A DNA stretch of 64,000 nt, from assembly GCA_963669415.2 (NCBI GenBank), contig CAXXPS010000002.1, positions 1,116,001 to 1,180,000 on the forward strand, written 5' to 3'. Every line of letters begins with the position of its first letter. Positions within the stretch are counted from its first letter, which is position 1. The notes beneath the pieces are model-generated. The model was not told the origin of the DNA, searched no databases, and worked only from the letters and a program-made list of their open reading frames with translations. The DNA comes from JAWKWH01 sp963669415 (GTDB lineage Bacteria; Pseudomonadota; Alphaproteobacteria; Rhizobiales; Rhizobiaceae). The position numbers were made by a program, and so were the translations under genes. Positions 17,101 through 26,401 of this stretch are shown here, one piece after another.

Positions 17101-18144
17101 TCACCCCTTTTCGATGGTTGCGGCTGCGAGCGCAGCCATTTGCGGCACGGCCTTGCCCATCTGCTGCGCGCGTTCGGGATTGGAAGCGTTCCCATCCAGC
17201 GAGCGTTTGTAGACACCTTGAATGATGGCAATGATCCTGAAAAACGAAAACGCCACATAAAATCGCCAGTTGCCAATCTGCGAAATGCCGCGGCGCCGGC
17301 AATAGGCTTCGACATAGGCCTCTTCGGTTGGAACACCAATTGAGCCGCGGTCAACACCACCAAGACCGCGAAAGCCGGACGCATGCGGTAGCCGCCATTG
17401 CATGCATTGGTAGGCCAGATCGGAATAGGGATGCCCGAGTGTCGATAGCTCCCAGTCGAGCACGCCAATTATTTCCGGCCGGTCCTTCGCAAATGAAATA
17501 TTGTCCAGCCGGTAGTCGCCATGAACCAACGAAACGATACCGTCGTCGGGTGGAAGTTCCTGCTCCAGCCAAACAATCAGGTTGTCCATTTCAGGAATTG
17601 TGTCGGTTTCAGATGACCTATACTGGCTCGTCCAGCGGGACAGCTGCCTGGCAAAGTAGCTGCCCGGCTTGCCAAAATCGCCAAGACCTACCGCTTCAAT
17701 GTCGACATCATGAAGGGCGGCCAAGGTCGCGTTCATGGCATCGTAGATCGCGGCGCGCTCTTCATTCGATGAAAGTTCAGATAATGCCGGGTCCCACAAA
17801 ATACGGCCGTCCAGATATTCCATGACATAGAACATCCTGCCGATCGGGGAATCTTCGGGCGACAGGTGAAGCACGGCCGGAACAGCGACTTTACTCCCCG
17901 CAAGCGCACTCAGCACCCGAAACTCGCGATCGACCTGGTGAGCGGATTTGAGCAATTTGCCTGGCGGCTTGGCTCGAAGGACGTAATTGCCGCTTCCGGC
18001 CTTTACCAAATAGGTCGGATTGGACTGGCCATGTCCGAATTTTTCTATCGATTCCAAGCTGGAGAATCCGGCGACGTGCTCTTCCAGATAGGGGCCGAGA
18101 ACTTTCTCATCAATGGCGTTGGGATCGGCTTGCTCAGCCATCAC
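17101..18144 (-). CDS. APH-fold phosphotransferase (ACAD10/11-like kinase)
   Basis: A 347-residue aminoglycoside-phosphotransferase-fold protein. The kinase residues are visible: NYVLRAKPPGKLL with the ATP-binding Lys, the Brenner motif LVHGDYRLDNISF, and the metal-binding IGVLDWELSTLGHPYSDLAY. Free-standing bacterial relatives of the ACAD10/ACAD11 kinase domain sit in fatty-acid operons. In ACAD10/11 the kinase phosphorylates 4-hydroxyacyl-CoA so that it can be converted to a 2-enoyl-CoA. The MaoC, SDR and acyl-CoA dehydrogenase neighbours fit a 4-hydroxy acid route. It overlaps the MaoC gene by 11 bp. Confidence 0.85.
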   Translation of the reverse strand: MMAEQADPNAIDEKVLGPYLEEHVAGFSSLESIEKFGHGQSNPTYLVKAGSGNYVLRAKPPGKLLKSAHQVDREFRVLSALAGSKVAVPAVLHLSPEDSPIGRMFYVMEYLDGRILWDPALSELSSNEERAAIYDAMNATLAALHDVDIEAVGLGDFGKPGSYFARQLSRWTSQYRSSETDTIPEMDNLIVWLEQELPPDDGIVSLVHGDYRLDNISFAKDRPEIIGVLDWELSTLGHPYSDLAYQCMQWRLPHASGFRGLGGVDRGSIGVPTEEAYVEAYCRRRGISQIGNWRFYVAFSFFRIIAIIQGVYKRSLDGNASNPERAQQMGKAVPQMAALAAATIEKG

Positions 18145-18640
18145 TTGCGCTTGCTCCCTCTTCCATTATTGCAATTGTCAACCAGCGTGCCGTGAAAGCG
18201 GGCTTCACCGATCCTTCAATTTCCATTGTCACGTCGTAAGCAATTTGAATGTAGCCCGAGGGCCGGATCTTGACATTCGCCAGATCGAATTTGGCCCGCA
18301 CGCGTGCGCCGGATTTGACGGGAGCGGCAAAGCGAATGGAATCAAAACCATAGTTGATGCCCATTGCGCGACCTTCGAGCGCCGGAATGGTCTCATAGGC
18401 CAGTGTCGATAATAGGGACAAAGACAAAAATCCGTGCGCAATCGTTCCGCCAAACGGGGTTTCCGCCTTGGCGCGTTCGGGATCCACATGGATGAAATTG
18501 AAATCGTCTGTCACATCGGCAAATTGGCTGATCATGTCCTGGGTGACTTCGCGCCAGGGCGATATTCCGATTTCGGTGCCGACGGCACCTTTCAGATCCT
18601 CCAGTCTGACCGGCGGTTTTCCGCTCTTGTCGATCGACAT
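18134..18640 (-). CDS. MaoC family (R)-specific enoyl-CoA hydratase-like protein
   Basis: A 168-residue hotdog protein with the hydratase-2 motif FNFIHVDPERAKAETPFGGTIAHG (catalytic Asp and His) near residues 46-69, then SLSLLSTLAYET. MaoC enzymes hydrate enoyl-CoA to 3-hydroxyacyl-CoA. It is 3 bp from the upstream SDR and overlaps the phosphotransferase, so it belongs to the tight leftward operon. Length is normal for this class. Confidence 0.88.
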   Translation of the reverse strand: MSIDKSGKPPVRLEDLKGAVGTEIGISPWREVTQDMISQFADVTDDFNFIHVDPERAKAETPFGGTIAHGFLSLSLLSTLAYETIPALEGRAMGINYGFDSIRFAAPVKSGARVRAKFDLANVKIRPSGYIQIAYDVTMEIEGSVKPAFTARWLTIAIMEEGASASDG

Positions 18641-18643
18641 ACA

Positions 18644-19459
18644 CTAATCCTTGAACAGCGACATTCCGTGCTGAACTGATTGGCCTCCGTCCAGCGGTAG
18701 AACTGCGCCTGTAACATAGGCTCCGCCTCTGCCGCAAAGAAACAATGTTGCCGCCGCAATATCGCCCGGAGCGCCAATACGGCCCAGTGGCACGCGACTT
18801 CCAACAAATTCTGCCTGCTCGTCGGTTGCGGTCGCAAAAGCTGTCATGCGGCTTTGAAATGGTCCCGGTGCGAAGGCGTTGACGGTTATCCGCCGTTTGG
18901 CAAACTCATTGGCCAACGTTCTGGTCAAATGGTGCACGGCTGCCTTCGAAGCGGTGTATGAATAGGCACCATCGGCCATTGGCTGTGTTCCCATGACCGA
19001 TCCAAGATTGATTATTCGAGCCGGATCGGCATCGGTCGCTGCCGCATCAAGCAGCGGAAGCAATTCGCGAGTGAGGTGGAACAGACCTGTTACATTGACA
19101 CCCAGAACCTTGTCCCAGGCTTTGTAGGGGAATGTATCGAGTGGTTCACCCCAGGTGACACCGGCATTGTTGATCAAGATATGAAGTTTATCGGTGCGTG
19201 ATTTCACTTCATCGACAAGCGCGGCTATTCCTTCTTCCGAGCTGACATCACCGGCAAATCCTTCAGCGGAACCCGGGGCACCGAGCTTGTTCAATTCCTC
19301 TGCAACTGCAGCGCAATCTTCGCCCTTGCGAGAGGCAATGAGAACCCGTGCGCCGGTTTGAACGAGGCCGGTTGCGGCCATGCGTCCTATTCCAGTGGCG
19401 GCACCGGTCACAAGCGCAGTCTTGCCTGCAACGCCAAACAGATCATCCAAAATGCTCAT
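18644..19459 (-). CDS. SDR family oxidoreductase
   Basis: A 271-residue SDR beginning MSILDDLFGVAGKTALVTGA, with TGAATGIGRMAATGL, NNAGVTWGEPLD, catalytic SVMGTQPMADGAYSYTASKAAVHHL and a normal AYVTGAVLPLDGGQS end. GGGAGGA lies 5 bp ahead of its ATG. It is the first gene of the leftward operon and is transcribed away from the TetR gene, with a palindromic operator in between. A 3-hydroxyacyl-CoA dehydrogenase role in the pathway is plausible but unproven. Confidence 0.83.
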   Translation of the reverse strand: MSILDDLFGVAGKTALVTGAATGIGRMAATGLVQTGARVLIASRKGEDCAAVAEELNKLGAPGSAEGFAGDVSSEEGIAALVDEVKSRTDKLHILINNAGVTWGEPLDTFPYKAWDKVLGVNVTGLFHLTRELLPLLDAAATDADPARIINLGSVMGTQPMADGAYSYTASKAAVHHLTRTLANEFAKRRITVNAFAPGPFQSRMTAFATATDEQAEFVGSRVPLGRIGAPGDIAAATLFLCGRGGAYVTGAVLPLDGGQSVQHGMSLFKD

Positions 19460-19509
19460 ACATCCTCCCGACGAAGCTAAACCGGGCGCTGTTCATGCGC
19501 CTCGTTGAC

Positions 19510-19529
19510 AACATACCCGGTAGTATGTT
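19510..19529. promoter_or_regulatory. Probable TetR operator in divergent promoter region
   Basis: The inverted repeat AACATAC-CCGGTA-GTATGTT has perfect 7-bp arms. It lies midway between the divergent SDR (starts 19459, leftward) and TetR gene (starts 19603, rightward). A TTGACA -35-like hexamer at 19505-19510 abuts its left arm. Form and position fit autoregulation by the adjacent TetR protein and joint control of both catabolic arms. Confidence 0.6.
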
Positions 19530-19602
19530 CATGTTTTCGGCGAACGTAAAGGGCGATGATCCACTGACCGTCCTTGGATATTTCACCTCAATCGGAGGAT
19601 CG

Positions 19603-20268
19603 ATGGCAGTCGGCGTTCCTGAAAGTGTCGCAGAGAGCATTGAGGCAGCGTCGAGCAGCACGCGCCGGGAAATCCTGGACGCAGCAGCACATTGCTTTAC
19701 CGCACGCGGTTACGCCAATACTTCGATAGACGATGTTGCCCGAAGTCTCGGCTCCACCAAGGGCCGCATCTACCATCATTATGCTTCAAAGGCGGATCTT
19801 TTTGCGGATGTGTTCAAAACCGGCATGGACATGAATTATCAAGCGATCATGCCGGCGTTTGAATCAACCGGCAACGCGGAAGAAAAGCTTGTGCTCATGG
19901 CACGAACCCATACTAATCAAATGATTGCTACAAAACCTTATCAGCGGGCGGTCTGGGAGGGCGTGGAAATGCATCTTCGCGGATCCACCACGCCGGAACA
20001 GCGGGATACATTGACCGGGCTTCTCGCTTATCGCGACCGGTATGGCGACATATTCAAATCGGTCATATCGGAATGCGAGAAAAACGGTTCGCTGACGTTC
20101 GACAATCTCAGCATCGCTAACCAGGTGATGTTCATCGCGCTGAATTCACCACTTTTCTGGTACTCGCCCCGGCCCGGCGAAAACAAATCTGACATCGACA
20201 AGTTGGTCGACCAGGTCGTTGAATTCGCCCTGCGCGGTTTGGGCTACAAAGGAGAAATAAAATCATGA
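19603..20268 (+). CDS. TetR/AcrR family transcriptional regulator
   Basis: A 221-residue TetR. The N-terminal DNA-binding domain reads RREILDAAAHCFTARGYANT then SIDDVARSLGSTKGRIYHHY; the C-terminal ligand domain is helical. Start 19603 is chosen over two in-frame upstream ATGs because CGGAGGA lies 4 bp before it and the family begins close to the HTH. It overlaps the acyl-CoA dehydrogenase start (ATGA). The ligand is probably an acyl-CoA intermediate of the pathway encoded on both sides. Confidence 0.9.
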   Translation: MAVGVPESVAESIEAASSSTRREILDAAAHCFTARGYANTSIDDVARSLGSTKGRIYHHYASKADLFADVFKTGMDMNYQAIMPAFESTGNAEEKLVLMARTHTNQMIATKPYQRAVWEGVEMHLRGSTTPEQRDTLTGLLAYRDRYGDIFKSVISECEKNGSLTFDNLSIANQVMFIALNSPLFWYSPRPGENKSDIDKLVDQVVEFALRGLGYKGEIKS

Positions 20269-21515
20269 GCAGCAATCCCGAGATGAATCTGGGAATGACC
20301 GAAAGGCTCAAACCGATCCGTGAGGCGGTGGCCAATATGGTCCGCGACGAGGTAATGCCGCTCGATGAAGAGTTTCTCGCAGAAGTCGGCGCTGAAGGCG
20401 ACCGCTGGAAATTGACCAAGCGCCAGATCGAGATTCTCGACGGGCTCAAGGCAAAGGCCCGGGAGCGGAAACTTTGGAATTTCTGGCTGACCGATTCAGA
20501 GCGTGGTTACGGGCTCACAACGGTAGAATATGCCTACCTTGCCGAGGAAATGGGCAAGGCGCATCTTGGCGCCGAGACGTTCAATTGCTCTGCACCGGAT
20601 ACCGGCAATATGGAGGTGCTTGAACGCTATAGCAGTCAGGAGCACAAGGATCGGTGGCTGGCGCCGTTGCTGGATGGCAAAATCCGCTCGGCCTACCTCA
20701 TGACCGAACCGGATGTCGCATCGTCGGACGCAACGAATATCTGCATGAGCTGCGAACGCGACGGCGATGAATATGTGCTCAACGGAGAGAAATGGTGGTC
20801 GTCCGGCGCAGGTGATGAGCGCTGCCAGATTTATATCGTCATGGTGAAAACCGGCGGTGACGACCTGCCAAAACACCAGCGTCAGTCGATGATACTGGTA
20901 CCCGCCGATGCAAAAGGCATCACCAAACTGAGGGCAATGACGGTCTACGGTCATGACGATGCACCGCATGGACACCTTCACATCAAGTTCGAGAATGTGC
21001 GCGTACCGGCATCCAATCTGCTGCTGGGCGAAGGGCGAGGTTTTGAGATCGCGCAGGGCCGTCTGGGGCCGGGACGCATACATCACTGCATGCGCGCCAT
21101 CGGCCAGGCAGAAAAGGCGCTGGAATTGATGTGCAAGCGCTCCATGCGTCGAGAGGCTTTCGGCAAACCGTTGGCGCAACTGGGCGCGAACTATGACATA
21201 ATCGCCGAAAGCCGCATGGAGATCGAGATGGCGCGGCTATTGTGCCTCAAGGCTGCCTGGATGATGGATCAGGGCGACCCGCGCGCGGCTGCTCCGTGGA
21301 TCAGCCAGATCAAGGTCGTCGCACCTCGGGTCGCGCTCAAGGTAGTCGATGAAGCGGTTCAAATGTTCGGCGGCCAGGGTGTCAGCCAGGACACGCCGCT
21401 GGCGAATTCCTGGGTGCATCTGCGTACATTGAGGCTTGCGGACGGACCGGATGCGGTGCATCGCAGGCAAGTGGCGAGAACCGAACTCAAAAAATACACA
21501 CAGGAAAAGGTGTGA
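20265..21515 (+). CDS. Acyl-CoA dehydrogenase family protein
   Basis: A 416-residue flavin acyl-CoA dehydrogenase. The N-terminal helical domain is followed by AYLMTEPDVASSDATNICMS (FAD/substrate strand), GEKWWSSGAGDERC, and the C-terminal four-helix domain with GPGRIHHCMRAIGQAEKAL and QMFGGQGVSQDTPLA. The RxxFGKPLA segment (RREAFGKPLAQLGA) is typical. The group resembles ACAD10/11-type long dehydrogenases, which agrees with the phosphotransferase in the divergent operon. It oxidises an acyl-CoA to 2-enoyl-CoA and passes electrons to ETF. Confidence 0.92.
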   Translation: MSSNPEMNLGMTERLKPIREAVANMVRDEVMPLDEEFLAEVGAEGDRWKLTKRQIEILDGLKAKARERKLWNFWLTDSERGYGLTTVEYAYLAEEMGKAHLGAETFNCSAPDTGNMEVLERYSSQEHKDRWLAPLLDGKIRSAYLMTEPDVASSDATNICMSCERDGDEYVLNGEKWWSSGAGDERCQIYIVMVKTGGDDLPKHQRQSMILVPADAKGITKLRAMTVYGHDDAPHGHLHIKFENVRVPASNLLLGEGRGFEIAQGRLGPGRIHHCMRAIGQAEKALELMCKRSMRREAFGKPLAQLGANYDIIAESRMEIEMARLLCLKAAWMMDQGDPRAAAPWISQIKVVAPRVALKVVDEAVQMFGGQGVSQDTPLANSWVHLRTLRLADGPDAVHRRQVARTELKKYTQEKV

Positions 21516-21519
21516 CGCG

Positions 21520-22488
21520 ATGAAGGCCATCGTTGCGCGGGATTTTGCACCGCTGGACAAGCTTGAATATGCTGACTGGCCGGAGCCCGAGGCCAAGGGT
21601 TCCAACGTGGTCATTGAGGCGGAAGCGATCGGTGTCAATTATCCGGACGGACTGCTGGTGCAGGGGCTTTATCAGGTCAAGCCACCGGTTCCGTTTGTTC
21701 CCGGAATGGAAGTGGCTGGCAAAGTAGTCGCCGTCGGTGACAAGGTGAAAAATCTCAAGCCTGGCGACCATGTCGCAGCGATGTCGATGATGGGCACCTA
21801 TGCCGAAAAGGTGGCGGCTCCCGAAGCGACAGTAATGAAACTGCCTGACGGAATGGATGGCGCCGACGCCTGTGCGCTGATGTGCGGCTATGGGACTGCG
21901 CATCACGCGCTGAAACAACGCGCCAAATTGCAGCCAGGTGAGACGCTTTGTGTTCTCGGCGCAGCCGGCGCAACCGGCGTCGCTGCTGTTCAGATTGGCA
22001 AGGCCATGGGCGCCAAGGTCATTGCAGTGGCTTCGAGCGATGAGAAACGCAAAATTGCCGCTGATGCCGGTGCGGAAGTCACGCTTGGATACGACAATCT
22101 CAAGGACGCGTTGAAAGAGGCTACCGGCGGCAAGGGTATCGATGTCGCCTTCGACCCGGTGGGCGGTGATGCCTTCGATGCACTGTCGCGCGCCATGGCC
22201 TGGAACGGCCGATTGTTGGTGATCGGCTTCGCCTCGGGTACGATCCCCAAACTGCCGGTAAATCTGACTTTGGTGAAAGGCTACAGTGTTGTCGGCGTGT
22301 TCTGGGGATCTTTCACCCAGCGTGAGCCGGCAATTTATGCCGAAAACATGCAGGAACTGATCGGTTGGTATATGGCCGGAAAGGTCAAGCCCGTGATCGA
22401 GGGCACTTATCCCCTCTCAAATGCAGCCGATGTGCTCGGGCGGATTTTGGGCCGGGGTGCGACCGGCAAATTGATACTCAAACCCTGA
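21520..22488 (+). CDS. NADPH:quinone oxidoreductase family protein
   Basis: A 322-residue zinc-free MDR protein. The start MKAIVARDFAPLDKLEYADW is followed by VNYPDGLLVQGLYQVKPPVPFVPGMEVAG and the Rossmann loop LGAAGATGVAAVQIGKAMGA. The ending VLGRILGRGATGKLILKP matches QOR/QorA-like proteins. ATG at 21520 follows the dehydrogenase stop by 4 bp. In fatty-acid operons such proteins may act as enoyl-CoA reductases or quinone reductases; the role here is open. Confidence 0.85.
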   Translation: MKAIVARDFAPLDKLEYADWPEPEAKGSNVVIEAEAIGVNYPDGLLVQGLYQVKPPVPFVPGMEVAGKVVAVGDKVKNLKPGDHVAAMSMMGTYAEKVAAPEATVMKLPDGMDGADACALMCGYGTAHHALKQRAKLQPGETLCVLGAAGATGVAAVQIGKAMGAKVIAVASSDEKRKIAADAGAEVTLGYDNLKDALKEATGGKGIDVAFDPVGGDAFDALSRAMAWNGRLLVIGFASGTIPKLPVNLTLVKGYSVVGVFWGSFTQREPAIYAENMQELIGWYMAGKVKPVIEGTYPLSNAADVLGRILGRGATGKLILKP

Positions 22489-22504
22489 AAGATCGAAAGA
22501 CCAT

Positions 22505-23548
22505 ATGACGTTGCCCGAAAAGATGAACGCCCTTCTGCTCAAGGGTGACGGATATGCGACCAAACCGTCCGGCACGGTGCTGGAGGCGATGGATCCTTAT
22601 GTGGAAAATGGAACAATCAATGTCCCGGATCCCGGCGAAGGTCAGGTTCTCATCAAGGTAGCAATTGCGTCGATCAATCCGTCGGATGTCATGTTCGTCA
22701 AGGGAATGTACGGACAACCGCGCGCCAAGGGTCAGCCCGCCGGCTTCGAAGGCGTCGGTGAGGTTGTTGCCGCCGGCGACGACAAGGCCAAGGGTCTCGT
22801 CGGCCAGAGGGTTGCGTTCGCAACCGGTGTCAGCAATTGGGGTTCCTGGGCCGATTACGCGGTCGCCGACGCCGGCGCCTGTATTCCGCTGATGCCGGGT
22901 GTATCCGATACCGACGCGGCAGCAATGATTGTGAATCCGCTGACCGCGCTCGCCATGTTCGACATTGTCAAGGCGGAGGGCGAAAAAGCCTTTGTCCTCA
23001 GTGCTGCCGCAAGCCAGCTTTGCAAGCTGCTTATGGGGGCCGCCAAAGACGCCGGCTATCGGCCGATCGCGATTGTTCGTCGCGACGATCAAGCCGATAT
23101 TTTGAAATCTGCCGGCGCAGCGCATGTCCTCAATTCCGAGGATGACGATTTTGACAGTCAACTCACGGCTGTCATGCGGGAGGAAAAACCACGCATCTTC
23201 CTCGATGCCGTTGCTGGTCCACTTTCCGCGAAAATATTCGACAAGATGCCCAAACGGGCGCGTTGGATCGTTTACGGAAAGCTCGATCCGGAAACGATGC
23301 CGGTTCTGCAACCCGGGCAAATGATCTTCATGCACAAGCGCATAGAAGGTTTTTGGCTAACTGCGTGGATGCGTGACGTCGATCCGAAGCGGCGGCTGGA
23401 AGTGGTGATGGAAACACAGCAGCGTTTTGCCAGCGGCAGCTGGAAGACCGATGTGACGGCCATCGTTCCATTGAGCGAAGCAATCGACCGAGTTTCCGGA
23501 GAACTAGCCAAACCGAACGGAAAGGTCTTTATCAAACCTGGAGCATGA
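22505..23548 (+). CDS. Zinc-binding-type MDR dehydrogenase
   Basis: A 347-residue medium-chain reductase related to the previous gene but diverged. It has VAIASINPSDVMFVKGMYG, GFEGVGEVVAAGD, GQRVAFATGVSNWGSWADY and a weaker nucleotide site (AFVLSAAASQLCKLLMGAAK, without the usual GxGxxG). No structural-zinc Cys cluster is visible. It is co-directional, 16 bp after its neighbour. Possible crotonyl-CoA reductase-like or quinone oxidoreductase function; substrate unknown. Confidence 0.78.
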   Translation: MTLPEKMNALLLKGDGYATKPSGTVLEAMDPYVENGTINVPDPGEGQVLIKVAIASINPSDVMFVKGMYGQPRAKGQPAGFEGVGEVVAAGDDKAKGLVGQRVAFATGVSNWGSWADYAVADAGACIPLMPGVSDTDAAAMIVNPLTALAMFDIVKAEGEKAFVLSAAASQLCKLLMGAAKDAGYRPIAIVRRDDQADILKSAGAAHVLNSEDDDFDSQLTAVMREEKPRIFLDAVAGPLSAKIFDKMPKRARWIVYGKLDPETMPVLQPGQMIFMHKRIEGFWLTAWMRDVDPKRRLEVVMETQQRFASGSWKTDVTAIVPLSEAIDRVSGELAKPNGKVFIKPGA

Positions 23549-23642
23549 ACGCAGCGGTTGCCGGTTAGACCGGGACCGCTATAAATGAAACTGGGGCGGC
23601 GAAGAAACGTCCCGAAATAACCAAGGGTCGGGAGGAGATTTC

Positions 23643-24518
23643 TTGGACATATTGCAACTGCTGATCAGCGGTATTGCCAATGGGTGTGTCTACGGGCTGA
23701 TCGCGCTCGGTTTTGTCATCATTTACAAGGCAACCGAGGCAGTAAATTTTGCCCAGGGTGACTTCATGATGCTTGGAGCGTTCGTTGCTCTTGGCTTAAC
23801 CAACGATCAATTCATGAATTTGCCGTTCTGGATTTCGGTGCCGGCGGCAATCGCAATCATGGGGGTCTTCGGCTACCTGTTTGACATGACCATCCTGCGG
23901 CGCATGTTCGGTCAATCCCAGGTCGCTGTGATCATCCTGACTATTGCCCTGGGCTTTGTGCTGAGGTTTATGGCCGGGTTCATCTGGGGTCACGAGCCAA
24001 TATCACTGCAGTCGCCGATCGCCGGCAAGGACGTCCGTTTTGGCGGCCTGGTGTTGGGGCTGGACGAAGTCTCGGTGATTATCGTCACAGTGATACTGAC
24101 ATTCGGTATCTTCCTGTTTTTCAGCAAGTCCAAATTGGGTATCGGAATGCAGGCTGCGTCCCAAAACCAGCTTGCAGCCTACTATATGGGCATACCCGTA
24201 AAGCGCATCCATTCGTTGACCTGGGCGCTATCGGGCATGGTCGCTGCAGTGGCCGGCATACTTTTTGCGTCGAAGGGATCAATCGAACCGGCGATCGGAT
24301 TCATTGGCATCAAAGCATTTGCGGCGGCTGTCATTGGCGGGTTTGGCTCCCTGCCAGGAGCGCTGCTTGGAGGAATTATCATCGGCGTCATTGAACCGTT
24401 TGCCTCCCGCTTTGTTGCGGCCGGGTATTCGCAGGTCGCGCCTTATCTGCTGCTGATCCTGATTCTGATCTTCCGTCCGCACGGCATCCTGTCGCAAGTC
24501 CACCAGAAGAAGGTGTGA
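23643..24518 (+). CDS. Branched-chain amino acid-type ABC transporter permease (LivH family)
   Basis: A 291-residue permease with about eight membrane segments. LivH features are LLISGIANGCVYGLIALGFVIIY at the start, EAVNFAQGDFMMLGAF, the EAA-like loop GIGMQAASQNQLAAYYMGI and the closing GGFGSLPGALLGGIIIGVIE. The start is a TTG at 23643 with GGGAGGAGA just upstream. It is the first of five transport genes. In this catabolic context the importer more likely takes up an organic or aromatic acid than leucine. Confidence 0.92.
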   Translation: MDILQLLISGIANGCVYGLIALGFVIIYKATEAVNFAQGDFMMLGAFVALGLTNDQFMNLPFWISVPAAIAIMGVFGYLFDMTILRRMFGQSQVAVIILTIALGFVLRFMAGFIWGHEPISLQSPIAGKDVRFGGLVLGLDEVSVIIVTVILTFGIFLFFSKSKLGIGMQAASQNQLAAYYMGIPVKRIHSLTWALSGMVAAVAGILFASKGSIEPAIGFIGIKAFAAAVIGGFGSLPGALLGGIIIGVIEPFASRFVAAGYSQVAPYLLLILILIFRPHGILSQVHQKKV

Positions 24519-24524
24519 CGGAAA

Positions 24525-25625
24525 ATGCGTACAGTTTTCAAAACCTCCTACGACGCTGACATCAACTACTTCAAACACGGTCACCAGGCGTTCTGGTACC
24601 TGCTTTTGCTGGCGTTCATGATTGTCATTCCGCTTATCACCGACCTGTTCATTCTCGGTGAGATGACCAACCTTTTGATCTGGTCGCTTGCCGGAATGGG
24701 ATTGATGGTGCTGGTCGGACATACCGGGCAGGCGAGCCTTGGACACGCCGCCTTCCTCGCCGTCGGCTGCTACGCCAACACATTATTGCAGGAACGGTTG
24801 GGATTGCCCTTCATCATCTCGTTTCCTGCCGCTGGCGTAATCGCCGGACTGTCGGGGGTATTGATAGCCATCCCGACAACAAAACTGCACGGTGTCTATC
24901 TTGCGATCTGCACCTTGGCGGTTTCGATCCTGATGGAAGACATCATCATTCTCGGTGAACCGCTGACCGGCGGCGTTACCGGACTGGCTGCCCCGACAAT
25001 TGTCATTTTCGGCCTGGAAATCGACCGCTATCTGACACCGGACCGGTTTTATTGGCTGGTGCTGTTTGTCACCGTCATCACCGTGCTCGGTTACCGGAAC
25101 CTGCTCCGATCACCCTTGGGACGATCTTTTGCGGCGGTTCGCGATTCGGAAGTTTCAGCGCAGGCGATGGGCGTCAATGTGGCCCGGACAAAGGCGGTTT
25201 CGTTCGGCATTTCGACGGCAATCACCGGTCTGGCGGGCGCGCTGATGGGGCAGTTCGCTGGCTTCTACAACAACGAAACCTTCACGATCATCATTTCGAT
25301 CCAGCTTTTGCTGATGATCGTGGTCGGCGGGCTCGGCACCATCCATGGTGCGTTTCTCGGCGCTATCGTTGTCACGCTGTTGCCGCCGGGTCTGGCGATC
25401 ATGCGTGATCTCACCGGAGAGCTTTTCGGAGCTGGCTCGGTTGCAATTCCTGGGCTCGAAACGGCCATATTCGGCGGCATTCTGATCCTGTTCATCCTGT
25501 TTGAGCCGATGGGTATCTATGGACGCTGGTTCAAGATCCGAACCTATTTCGAACTGTTCCCCTTCTATCGTCGCGACATGTTCCGCCGTCAGAAGAGCTA
25601 TCTGAAGACGGAGCGGATGCGATGA
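24525..25625 (+). CDS. Branched-chain amino acid-type ABC transporter permease (LivM family)
   Basis: A 366-residue permease of the LivM type. It has LIWSLAGMGLMVLVGHTGQASLGHAAFLAVG near residue 50, the cytoplasmic loop SPLGRSFAAVRDSEVSAQAMGVNVARTKA and a late GGLGTIHGAFLGAIVV. It is longer than LivM of E. coli at both ends. The stop overlaps the ATPase start by 4 bp. It pairs with the LivH-type protein to form the membrane channel. Confidence 0.92.
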   Translation: MRTVFKTSYDADINYFKHGHQAFWYLLLLAFMIVIPLITDLFILGEMTNLLIWSLAGMGLMVLVGHTGQASLGHAAFLAVGCYANTLLQERLGLPFIISFPAAGVIAGLSGVLIAIPTTKLHGVYLAICTLAVSILMEDIIILGEPLTGGVTGLAAPTIVIFGLEIDRYLTPDRFYWLVLFVTVITVLGYRNLLRSPLGRSFAAVRDSEVSAQAMGVNVARTKAVSFGISTAITGLAGALMGQFAGFYNNETFTIIISIQLLLMIVVGGLGTIHGAFLGAIVVTLLPPGLAIMRDLTGELFGAGSVAIPGLETAIFGGILILFILFEPMGIYGRWFKIRTYFELFPFYRRDMFRRQKSYLKTERMR

Positions 25626-26401
25626 GCCTGCTGGAATTCGAAAACGTCACGCTGAAATTCGGCGGTGTCATCGCTGTTAATGATGTCTCATTTGATGTCG
25701 AGGAAGGTGAAGTGTTTGCACTCGTCGGGCCGAACGGGGCCGGCAAGTCGACCGTGTTCAACCTGATTTCGCGGTTTTATGATCCATTCGAAGGCAAAAT
25801 CCGGTTCGATGGCGAAGACCTGCTGGCGCATCCGTCGCACGACATTGCCAGGCTTGGCATTGCGCGGACATTTCAGAATATCGAACTGTTCGAACAGGCG
25901 ACCGTGCTGCAAAATCTGCTGGTCGGCAGGCACCGTCATCGCAAATCCAATTTTCTCACCGAGATCCTGTTCACGCCGTTTGTCCGCAATGAGGAACGCC
26001 GCCATCGCGAAGCGGTGGAGAAAGTCATCGATTTCCTGGATTTGCAGGCCTATCGCGAACAATTCATCTCCGGACTCCCCTACGGCGTACGCAAGGTGGT
26101 TGAGATGGGCCGCGCACTGGCCATTGAGCCGCGGTTGCTGCTGCTCGACGAACCTGCGTCCGGGCTGTCTGTGGAAGAAACGCAGGACGTTGCATTCTGG
26201 ATTGAGGACATCAAGAAACAGATGGGCATTACCGTCTTGATGGTTGAGCACGACATGCACCTTGTTTCGGCTGTTTCCGACCGGGTGCTGGCGCTTGCAG
26301 ATGGCAAGATGCTGGCGCTTGGCTCGCCATCGGAGGTCCAGAGCCATCCAGCGGTGATCGAAGCCTATATCGGTTCCTCCGACGAAGAGGACGCGGCATG
26401 A
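25622..26401 (+). CDS. ABC transporter ATP-binding protein (LivG family)
   Basis: A 259-residue ATPase with Walker A GPNGAGKST near residue 38, Q-loop ARTFQNIELF, and Walker B LLLLDEPASGLSVEET with LivG-type spacing. The ABC signature region reads SGLPYGVRKVVEMGRALA, where the usual LSxGxQ is replaced by SGLPYG, as in LivG proteins. The C-terminal VLALADGKMLALGSPSEV is typical. It energises the importer with the LivF-type partner. Confidence 0.93.
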   Translation: MSLLEFENVTLKFGGVIAVNDVSFDVEEGEVFALVGPNGAGKSTVFNLISRFYDPFEGKIRFDGEDLLAHPSHDIARLGIARTFQNIELFEQATVLQNLLVGRHRHRKSNFLTEILFTPFVRNEERRHREAVEKVIDFLDLQAYREQFISGLPYGVRKVVEMGRALAIEPRLLLLDEPASGLSVEETQDVAFWIEDIKKQMGITVLMVEHDMHLVSAVSDRVLALADGKMLALGSPSEVQSHPAVIEAYIGSSDEEDAA